Shown in pieces: positions 1 through 4,720 of a stretch of DNA of 5,494 nucleotides. Source of the stretch: Deltaproteobacteria bacterium (GTDB taxonomy: Bacteria; Desulfobacterota; Desulfobacteria; Desulfobacterales; JAABPS01); NCBI GenBank assembly GCA_019309685.1, contig JAFDFT010000238.1, positions 1 to 5,494 on the forward strand, in the 5' to 3' direction. A model generated the notes under the pieces. It did no database searches, was not told the origin of the DNA, and worked only from the letters and a program-made list of their open reading frames with translations. Made by a program: the position numbers and the translations under genes. The first letter of the stretch is position 1. The number at the start of each line of letters is the position of its first letter.

Positions 1-246
1 AACGGTTCACAGTAGAGGAGGTTTTCTTATATTCCCGTAAATGTCAAACTTTTGGAGTCGCCCGGCATAGCCGGGGGTTTCCCCAGGAGAATTAATGGAG
101 AATTATCCAAATGCTCGAAAACAAATGCTCCTCCTGATGATAGGTTTAGGATTAATTCTCCTGGGTAAACCCCCGGCTATGCCGGGCGACTCCAAAAGTT
201 TGACATTTACGGGAATATAAGAAAACCTCCTCTACTGTGAACCGTT
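1..246. repeat. 96-bp near-perfect inverted repeat with 54-nt spacer
   Basis: Bases 1-96 are the reverse complement of 151-246 with a single mismatch (81 against 166), leaving a 54-nt unique spacer at 97-150. Each arm carries its own small hairpin, a 6-bp stem with a 3-nt loop (61-75 and 172-186, cccggc/gccggg). Both arms end on the inner side with attaat (91-96 and its complement at 151-156). The right arm sits directly upstream of tnpA and is best read as the left end of that IS200-type element; the left arm would then be the same end in opposite orientation. The repeat may extend beyond base 1, which cannot be seen. Alternatives are a foldback/MITE-like element or a folded assembly at a contig edge. 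The spacer shows only short direct repeats (ggagaatta at 86-94 and 97-105; caaatgctc at 108-116 and 122-130). Confidence 0.95.
172..186 (+). repeat. Left-end subterminal hairpin of the IS
   Basis: Perfect 6-bp GC-rich stem (cccggc/gccggg) with loop tat, about 90 nt upstream of the tnpA start. In the IS200/IS605 family such hairpins are bound by the TnpA dimer as single-stranded DNA to place the left cleavage site. An identical hairpin in opposite orientation lies at 61-75. The role is inferred from position and family. Confidence 0.6.
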
Positions 247-274
247 TGAGGCGCAAAAGATAAGGAGGTTTTCT
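220..274 (+). promoter_or_regulatory. SD-sequestering stem-loop in the tnpA leader
   Basis: Bases 220-231 (agaaaacctcct) are the exact reverse complement of 263-274 (aggaggttttct), the strand carrying the tnpA Shine-Dalgarno and ending right before the ATG at 275. The 12-bp stem, with a 31-nt loop, would fully occlude the ribosome site (AAGGAGG at 262-268, 6 nt from ATG). IS200 tnpA mRNA is known to be held down by a 5' leader structure that hides its ribosome site, so this fits the family. The same anti-SD strand is also part of the 96-bp repeat and can pair with an identical SD-like copy at 16-27. The pairing is read directly from the sequence; the regulatory effect is inferred. Confidence 0.65.
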
Positions 275-706
275 ATGGGAAATATTAAAAGTTTAAGTCA
301 CTCTAAATGGGAGTGTATATATCATATAACTTGGATACCGAAATATAGAAAGAAAAAAATATACAAAGAGCTCAGAAAGTATTTGGGTGATGTTTTCAAA
401 GAACTTTCGAGGCAAAAAGAATGTGAGGTAATGGAAGGTCATCTCATGCCCGATCATGTACATATTATGATGACAATTCCTCCAAAATACGCCGTTGCTC
501 AGATTATAGGGTTTATAAAGGGTAAAAGTGCAATCCAAATAGCAAGGAATTTTGCTGGGCGTAAAAAGAATTTTACCGGGCAACATTTTTGGGCACGGGG
601 TTATCATGTAACTACAGTGGGCAGAGATGAAGAAGCTGTACGAAAATATATAAGAGATCAGGAGAAAGAGGATCGTAGAATTGATCAGCTTAACCTATTT
701 GAGTAA
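275..706 (+). CDS. tnpA: IS200-type Y1 (HUH) transposase TnpA
   Basis: This 143-aa protein is a complete IS200/IS605-family transposase, which cuts and joins single-stranded DNA at the IS ends through a 5'-phosphotyrosine link. The metal-binding HUH motif is His61-Val62-His63 (context MPDHVHIMM). The catalytic tyrosine is Tyr125 in VRKYIRDQE, followed by the conserved Gln129 four residues later, the same spacing seen in well-studied family members. The segment around GFIKGKSA (79-86) and the HFWARGYHV stretch (104-112) are also typical. Its length is close to the family norm of about 130-155 aa, and no frameshift or stop is seen. The ATG is supported by AAGGAGG 6 nt upstream, although that site is buried in a 12-bp stem that would keep expression low. 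There is no tnpB partner. It acts as a dimer on single-stranded DNA. The gene converges on the hydrolase gene. Confidence 0.95.
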   Translation: MGNIKSLSHSKWECIYHITWIPKYRKKKIYKELRKYLGDVFKELSRQKECEVMEGHLMPDHVHIMMTIPPKYAVAQIIGFIKGKSAIQIARNFAGRKKNFTGQHFWARGYHVTTVGRDEEAVRKYIRDQEKEDRRIDQLNLFE

Positions 707-744
707 GCAAAAAGTCACCTTTTGAGCGGTTCACATTTTTCAAG

Positions 745-763
745 CCACCGGTTTTACCGGTGG
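745..763 (+). repeat. Right-end subterminal hairpin of the IS
   Basis: Perfect 8-bp stem ccaccggt (745-752) and accggtgg (756-763) with a ttt loop, 38 nt after the tnpA stop. This matches the right-end hairpin that Y1 transposases recognise in IS200-group elements. There is no T-run after it on either strand, so it is unlikely to be an intrinsic terminator, although it lies between convergent genes. Confidence 0.7.
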
Positions 764-804
764 TGTATGACTATACTCGAATCTAAGGGTAATTGTCTAG
801 TTGT

Positions 805-1872
805 TTACGAGCGCGGTTCCTTGTCATAGCGCGTAAGAATTGGATTACTTCTTTTCAGAACGCGATCGGAATCTTTATTTACTGCGACGTGATTCTCAAG
901 GAAAGCAATTGAGTATCGCCGGATAACATCGAACATCTTTTCATTTCCACTCAGTATTCCTGTCATCCGGTTGTCAACAAAGCGATTGTTGAACGAGAAA
1001 TGATTTGCCCCCTTAACCTCCAGGAAGTATTTCGGAGGTGACATGCTTCTGTATATTTTGTCTGAAATCTCCGACATCGTCCTGGTTCCTCGGTACTGCT
1101 GTCTTTCCCGCTCTCCCATGAACAGCATTGATGGAATCCAAACTTTCCGAAGCTCATCTTCTGTGAACAGGTAACCGCCGGCGCCTGTGGAAAACAACAA
1201 TACAGCCTTGATTCGGGTGTCATGACGTTTCTTAATTGTGCCGCATAATCCAAGTGCCGTGAAACCTCCAAATGAGTGACCGCCGACAGCAATTTGTTCC
1301 TTGTTGATGAGTTTTTCAAATAAATAATGATTCAATATGCCGTCCAACGTAAGCTTCATCTCATCCAGTCGATACAGGTACTTTCCCCGGTCTTCAGGAG
1401 AAGAGGATGCGATCTCTCTGGCGTGCCGGAAGAACCCAGAACGGTCAAGCTCATTGTTGCGTCCGGATCGTATTCGGGTCGCCGAGTATCTGTCGTGATG
1501 ATCTGGGGCAACGACGATCCATCCCTTGGCTGCAAGCTGTTCGGTGAAGAATACAGCACTTAAACCGCTGCCCCCGTATCCGTGCGAAAAGACCAGTAAA
1601 GGATATGGCCCGTTTATGGCAAGGGGGGTGGCATCCACAGCAATGTTGCCGTTTGTTGGCCCTCCGTAATTAAATAATTTTGGTTTTGTTTCGGTTGGAT
1701 ACCAGACGGCTGCAGTGAGATTTTGTTCCTTTCCATTTTTTTGGTATTTTAAATCGATTATTTGATAACCGACATCAAAGATGGGATGGATTGTATTTTT
1801 TTTTGAGTCCGAGCTGAATGTATCGAGACTCAGGATGACTAAAACAAGGAAGACAGCGAACAAGCGTTTCAT
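805..1872 (-). CDS. Secreted or membrane-anchored alpha/beta hydrolase, PAF acetylhydrolase/dienelactone hydrolase-like
   Basis: A 355-aa serine hydrolase of the alpha/beta fold. The nucleophile elbow GHSFGG (198-203) gives Ser200, the oxyanion region is FSHGYGG (95-101), and the likely catalytic histidine is His291 in GANHFSF. The N-terminal half, with AAVWYPTE (around 54-61) before the HG motif, resembles platelet-activating-factor acetylhydrolase-like esterases, so it likely hydrolyses a short-chain or lipid ester; the substrate is unknown. In human PAF acetylhydrolase the acid is an Asp after strand 6; the matching segment here reads LLFSTGAG, so the acid may instead be Glu254 or Glu256 in MGERE. 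I chose the ATG at 1872 because it yields a clear signal sequence (MKR, then LFAVFLVLVILSL, then a polar stretch). A TTG at 1938 would add 22 residues ahead of it. No good SD is seen for either start. The C-terminus looks complete, so the IS did not truncate it. Confidence 0.8.
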   Translation of the reverse strand: MKRLFAVFLVLVILSLDTFSSDSKKNTIHPIFDVGYQIIDLKYQKNGKEQNLTAAVWYPTETKPKLFNYGGPTNGNIAVDATPLAINGPYPLLVFSHGYGGSGLSAVFFTEQLAAKGWIVVAPDHHDRYSATRIRSGRNNELDRSGFFRHAREIASSSPEDRGKYLYRLDEMKLTLDGILNHYLFEKLINKEQIAVGGHSFGGFTALGLCGTIKKRHDTRIKAVLLFSTGAGGYLFTEDELRKVWIPSMLFMGERERQQYRGTRTMSEISDKIYRSMSPPKYFLEVKGANHFSFNNRFVDNRMTGILSGNEKMFDVIRRYSIAFLENHVAVNKDSDRVLKRSNPILTRYDKEPRS

Positions 1873-1953
1873 TAATGGATAAACTGTTTTTAATATCCCT
1901 ATTATCACTTCGAATATTCCATTTGTTTCGTAGCTCAAGGTTTGGCTACAATC

Positions 1954-1959
1954 ATTATA
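1954..1959 (-). promoter_or_regulatory. Possible -10 box for the hydrolase gene
   Basis: The minus strand reads TATAAT here, 81 nt before the ATG at 1872, in an AT-rich gap between the hydrolase and the upstream kinase gene. No convincing -35 box is found at 16-18 nt, so this is only a weak candidate. It would allow a leader of about 75 nt to the preferred start. Confidence 0.2.
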
Positions 1960-2014
1960 TTTTAATGATGTATTGAATTATTAGAGAAGAACACTATATC
2001 ATACTTTTTTATGA

Positions 2015-2512
2015 TTACGACAAACCAAGTTGATTCTCCAATTTCATCATGCTCTCATGAGGTGATTCTCCAGCGGTATCTATAACAATATGTTCGACAT
2101 CCCACTTTTCATACTCCCTTTCAATGACATCCTCCCACGTGGGTAAATCCAAGCGCTGAACTGTGGATATTCGAGATTCCACCCGCCGACGATGATTCGT
2201 GAAATCGGAGCAAATAATTTCAATTTCACAAATTTTGGCGCCGGCTTGAGTCGCGACATCACGCCATGCTTGCCTTGTAATATTCAATGGATTTACCGAG
2301 TCTGAAATTACTGCCAGCCCAAGAGTAAGATTGTCATAAGCGACCTTATAAGCAACATTGTATCCCTTGGGGCCAATATCTCTCACTCCTGAATCACGCA
2401 TTGCTTGCTCAATCGTGTCAATTCGTAGATGAACCGCTGCAATCCTCTTAGCAAGCTGCATCGATAATTCAGTTTTTCCAACACCAGGTAATCCGCCAAA
2501 TACGTATAACAC
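2015..2512 (-). CDS. P-loop kinase / AAA_33-type ATP-binding protein, unknown substrate
   Basis: A 165-aa cytoplasmic P-loop protein. Walker A is GLPGVGKT (7-14) at the very N-terminus. Asp32 follows in RIDTIEQA, the position where small-molecule kinases of this group bind substrate, then a DSVNP segment (71-75) and an arginine-rich lid (HRRRVESR, 107-114). The order and length match the AAA_33/zeta-toxin-like kinase group, which includes antibiotic and nucleoside phosphotransferases as well as many unassigned proteins. The substrate cannot be named. The start is a GTG at 2512: GGAG (minus strand, 2518-2521) lies 5 nt upstream, and the P-loop begins six residues in, as usual for this family. 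It lies 164 nt downstream of the ligase gene and 142 nt upstream of the hydrolase start. No antitoxin-like partner is adjacent, which argues against a zeta-type toxin module. Confidence 0.8.
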   Translation of the reverse strand: MLYVFGGLPGVGKTELSMQLAKRIAAVHLRIDTIEQAMRDSGVRDIGPKGYNVAYKVAYDNLTLGLAVISDSVNPLNITRQAWRDVATQAGAKICEIEIICSDFTNHRRRVESRISTVQRLDLPTWEDVIEREYEKWDVEHIVIDTAGESPHESMMKLENQLGLS

Positions 2513-2549
2513 AGTTACTCCAAGATTGTTTAATTCATTTGGTTAATAA

Positions 2550-2568
2550 CATATTAATATGCGATCGC
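2550..2568. promoter_or_regulatory. Two abutting palindromes upstream of the kinase gene
   Basis: A perfect 12-bp palindrome catattaatatg (2550-2561) shares its last base with a perfect 8-bp palindrome gcgatcgc (2561-2568), 38-56 nt upstream of the GTG start at 2512. The position fits an operator or a promoter-proximal site on the minus strand, but no binding protein can be named and a chance origin is possible. Confidence 0.25.
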
Positions 2569-2622
2569 TCGCAGAGTAACCTATTTTATATAAGTTTTTT
2601 TGTGATTTTGTTCGATGACTAC

Positions 2623-2649
2623 AAAAATATTATACAGCAGTAAGCTGTA
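2623..2649 (-). terminator. Weak candidate terminator after the acyl-CoA ligase gene
   Basis: Read on the minus strand, a 6-bp stem tacagc/gctgta (2649-2644 with 2638-2633, loop ttact) is followed within a few bases by ATATTTTTG. It lies 28 nt past the ligase stop codon at 2677. The stem is short and only half GC, so termination would be modest. Confidence 0.3.
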
Positions 2650-2676
2650 AGGAATTGACGATAACTGCTTATTGAT

Positions 2677-4404
2677 TTATCCTGAGCTCATATCCTTGGC
2701 TTTGGCCAGAAATGTATCCACAGTATTCCTGATCTCTTTTTTGTTAAACTTCCCCACACTGGTCTTAGGTACTTCATCCACAATGGCCACTAGCTTTGGA
2801 AGCATCCACTTGGTGATCTTTCCTTTATTCACACCTTCTGCCATTAGGAATTCAATGATCTCCTCTTCTGTATTGGTAGCGCCCGGAATAAGTTTAATGA
2901 CTGCCATGGCTTTTTCTCCCCACACATCATCAGGAACACCCACAACAGTGGCTTCCAAAACAAAGTCAGCCAGCGCGATCAGGTTTTCAATTAAAACAGT
3001 GGGAACCATTTCCGAACCGCTTCGGATGATATCCGACATACGATCCGCGATCACAACAAATCCTTCTTCATCAATGGTGGCCATATCTCCAGTATGGAAC
3101 CACCCATCATACCAGGCCTCAGCTGTTTTTTCGGGGTTTTTATAGTATTTCTCTGTCACCCATGGACCGCGTATAACTATTTGACCGAGTGTTTCATTGT
3201 CATGAGGAACCGGTTTTCCCTGGTCATCAACTACTTCTACTTCTATGCCTGGAACAGGCACTCCGGTTTTCACCCTGACTTCGTCAAGTTTTTCCTTTGG
3301 CCAGTCCGACATATATTTTTTTACAAAAGCGGTAATGGTGGTGGGTGCGGTTTCGGTCATTCCATATCCGGAGCGGGCATTAAGAGTGGTAATTTTCTTT
3401 TCAAACTTGGTTTTTAACCCCAGTGGAAGGGCGCCGCCTCCCACGGCAACTTGAATCAGGCTGCTAAGGTCGTATTTATCAATATCCTTGAACTCCAAAA
3501 GTAAAGCTAAAATGGTTGGCACAACAGCGACACTGGTGACCTTTTCTGTTTGAACGAGTTCACAGAAGCCCTCAACCGTAAACGTTCCCGGAAGCACGAT
3601 TTTCATTGCCGATAAAACTGCGAGAAAAGGGGCTCCCCAAGCGTGAATGTGAAATAAGGGGACAATGATCATGGGAATGCTGTTTTCACCCAGAAATACG
3701 CGCGATGGGTCATTGCTAAAATTGGCATACGTTATCACGTGCAGGGTTTGAAGATAAAGCGCCCGGTGTGTGAACATGGCGCCTTTTGGCAGTCCGGTTG
3801 TAGCAGTGGTATAGCAAAGAGTTGCGTAATTATCTTCACTTAAATACGGCCATTCATATTCATCAGATTCTTTTTCCAATAGTTTTTCGTACTCGTAAAT
3901 GTTTTCTATTTTTGTGTCCGGCAGTCCCGGTTTGTCTGACATGTAAACAACTGCCTTTACAGTATCTTTGATTTTATCATAGATGTTTTCCAGTAAAGGA
4001 AACAAAAAATCATCCACAAATATGACTTTATCTTCGGCATGGTTAATGGTGTAGACAATATGGTCTTGCGCGAGGCGAACATTAATGGGATGCAGTAAGG
4101 CACCGCTGCAGGGCAATGCGTAGTAAAGTTCCAGGTGCCGATGAGTATTTAGGGCCATTGTGGCAATCCGGTCGCCAGGCTCGCCCGCTTTTCCGGGTTT
4201 AACCTTTAAGGCTTTTAAAGCGTTTGCCAGACGGCATGTGCGCTTATACCACTGCATCCATGTAAAGCGCTGGTATTCTCCGGATTCGTGGTTTCTGTAA
4301 ACAACGCCGATTTCATCCGGGTAAATTTTTACGGGCCGTTTCATAAAAGTTGTCAGAAGCAAGGGGTAGTGGGTGCTGAATTCAGGGTAGGTTCTGGATT
4401 CCAT
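2677..4404 (-). CDS. AMP-forming acyl-CoA ligase (fatty-acid--CoA ligase-like)
   Basis: A 575-aa member of the ANL (adenylate-forming) family. It activates a carboxylic acid with ATP to an acyl-AMP and then forms the CoA thioester in the cytoplasm. Motifs in order: phosphate-binding loop YTTATTGLPKG (198-208), VPLFHIHAWG (249-258), GYGMTETAPT (346-355), WFHTGD (435-440), hinge DRMSD (454-458) and the C-terminal catalytic Lys552 in PKTSVGKF (546-553). The length and order match medium/long-chain acyl-CoA ligases. Two motifs depart from the norm: the usual TSGTTG is TTATTG, and the usual DRxKD...GGE is DRMSD...GSE. The lysine needed for adenylation is kept, so the enzyme is probably active; the substrate chain is unknown. 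The start at 4404 is chosen because AAGGAG (minus strand, 4411-4416) lies 6 nt upstream. An ATG nine codons earlier (4431) has no SD. Confidence 0.92.
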   Translation of the reverse strand: MESRTYPEFSTHYPLLLTTFMKRPVKIYPDEIGVVYRNHESGEYQRFTWMQWYKRTCRLANALKALKVKPGKAGEPGDRIATMALNTHRHLELYYALPCSGALLHPINVRLAQDHIVYTINHAEDKVIFVDDFLFPLLENIYDKIKDTVKAVVYMSDKPGLPDTKIENIYEYEKLLEKESDEYEWPYLSEDNYATLCYTTATTGLPKGAMFTHRALYLQTLHVITYANFSNDPSRVFLGENSIPMIIVPLFHIHAWGAPFLAVLSAMKIVLPGTFTVEGFCELVQTEKVTSVAVVPTILALLLEFKDIDKYDLSSLIQVAVGGGALPLGLKTKFEKKITTLNARSGYGMTETAPTTITAFVKKYMSDWPKEKLDEVRVKTGVPVPGIEVEVVDDQGKPVPHDNETLGQIVIRGPWVTEKYYKNPEKTAEAWYDGWFHTGDMATIDEEGFVVIADRMSDIIRSGSEMVPTVLIENLIALADFVLEATVVGVPDDVWGEKAMAVIKLIPGATNTEEEIIEFLMAEGVNKGKITKWMLPKLVAIVDEVPKTSVGKFNKKEIRNTVDTFLAKAKDMSSG

Positions 4405-4433
4405 ATTCTTCTCCTTGTAGTGTCTATCCATAA

Positions 4434-4462
4434 ATTGAAATTTTGTCCGATTTCTGTGTCAG
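4434..4462 (-). promoter_or_regulatory. Candidate sigma70-type promoter for the acyl-CoA ligase
   Basis: On the minus strand CTGACA (4462-4457, five of six to consensus) and TTCAAT (4439-4434, four of six) are separated by 17 nt. The predicted start of transcription, near 4427, gives a leader of roughly 23 nt carrying the strong SD. It would make the upstream ATG at 4431 non-coding, in agreement with the start chosen. Confidence 0.3.
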
Positions 4463-4464
4463 GT

Positions 4465-4554
4465 GGAACATCCGCCTTTGGCGGGCTCAAATTTCAACCC
4501 TCAAAATACTACATGTATTCTTCAGGTTAATCCGCCTGAGGCGGATCGCCTTCC
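4465..4554. repeat. Nested palindromic element with two ccgcc/ggcgg hairpins
   Basis: Two hairpins bracket a third. The outer ones are ccgcc-ttt-ggcgg (4472-4484) and a 7-bp stem atccgcc-tga-ggcggat (4530-4546). Between them lies an interrupted inverted repeat (4496-4509 against 4515-4528, 10 of 14 pairs, with aatac/gtatt at its centre). The edges also pair loosely (ggaa at 4465-4468 with ttcc at 4551-4554). The whole unit can therefore fold as three adjacent hairpins or one long stem. It looks like a dispersed palindromic repeat of the REP/MITE kind, but only one copy is in the window. It lies upstream of the ligase, ending close to its candidate promoter. Confidence 0.55.
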
Positions 4555-4649
4555 TTGAACTCGAACAAAATATCTAATTTCTGGATGGGTACTAGATAGT
4601 TTCTATCCCAAAACGGTCCTTTTTCCGCTTCGAGTAGCCATTTAATCAT
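4527..4649 (-). CDS. Doubtful 40-aa ORF running into the palindromic element
   Basis: An ATG-to-TAA reading frame of 40 codons starts MIKWLLEAEKGPFWDRNY, continues with LVPIQKLDILFEFKEG and ends GDPPQAD; the last codons are encoded by the hairpin at 4530-4546. The composition is protein-like, with amphipathic and aromatic residues. There is no Shine-Dalgarno upstream, and the frame stays open for another 14 codons before the ATG. It may be a remnant of a longer coding segment or the coding face of a dispersed repeat. I do not assign a function. Confidence 0.2.
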   Translation of the reverse strand: MIKWLLEAEKGPFWDRNYLVPIQKLDILFEFKEGDPPQAD

Positions 4650-4720
4650 AGATATTGTAAATTTATTAACAGTTCCAGAGAATGAGAATCAAATAAAAAT
4701 TGAATTCCAGAGTTTATATC

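Larger units (their letters stand above)
151..775 (+). mobile_element. IS200-type (IS200/IS605 family) insertion sequence, tnpA only
   Basis: A lone Y1 transposase gene is framed by a hairpin on each side: a left-end hairpin at 172-186 (cccggc, loop tat, gccggg) and a right-end hairpin at 745-763 (ccaccggt, loop ttt, accggtgg). This is the layout of IS200-group elements, which carry imperfect subterminal hairpins rather than terminal inverted repeats and make no target duplication. The left boundary is placed where the homology with the inverted copy stops (151, beginning attaat, which may include target bases). The right boundary is only approximate, a short tail after the hairpin. No tnpB accessory gene is present. 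The transposase appears intact, so the copy may be active or recently so. The exact cleavage sites could not be fixed from this single copy. Confidence 0.65.
4405..4720. other. 316-nt intergenic region between ligase and radical SAM genes
   Basis: It holds, from the ligase side, the SD and candidate promoter, a palindrome-rich element (4465-4554), a 40-codon ORF (4527-4649), and an AT-rich stretch with an 8-bp direct repeat ttccagag (4673-4680 and 4705-4712). No convincing intrinsic terminator for the radical SAM gene is seen. Confidence 0.7.

Noticed and set aside
108..130. Two caaatgctc words 14 nt apart as the start of a repeat array
   Set aside because: Only two copies of 9 bp exist and there are no spacers of array size, so there is no CRISPR or iteron array.
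200..221. TTGACA (200-205) and TATAAG (216-221) as a tnpA promoter
   Set aside because: The spacer is only 10 nt, far below the 16-18 nt needed for a sigma70-type promoter, and a start there would lose the anti-SD strand.
745..763. Right-end hairpin as an intrinsic terminator between convergent genes
   Set aside because: No T-run follows the stem on either strand; its position and shape fit an IS200 right end better.
963..1319. 118-codon minus-strand frame inside the hydrolase gene
   Set aside because: It overlaps the hydrolase in another frame, covering the part that encodes its nucleophile and histidine motifs, and shows no motif of its own.
1873..1938. TTG at 1938 as the start of the hydrolase
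   Set aside because: It has no SD and would put 22 residues in front of a clear signal sequence that begins at the ATG at 1872.
2015..2512. Zeta-type toxin of a toxin-antitoxin pair
   Set aside because: There is no small antitoxin gene adjacent, and the fold group contains many housekeeping or unassigned kinases.
2561..2568. gcgatcgc as a cyanobacterial HIP1 marker
   Set aside because: A single 8-bp occurrence in 5.5 kb is no evidence of the dense HIP1 pattern, and nothing else suggests a cyanobacterium.
2672..3145. 157-codon + strand frame opposite the acyl-CoA ligase
   Set aside because: It lies wholly antisense to a well-supported gene, has no SD or recognisable motif, and has a Ser/Thr-rich composition typical of a shadow frame.
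4405..4431. ATG at 4431 as the start of the acyl-CoA ligase
   Set aside because: It has no SD, while the ATG at 4404 has AAGGAG at ideal spacing and gives the usual N-terminus.
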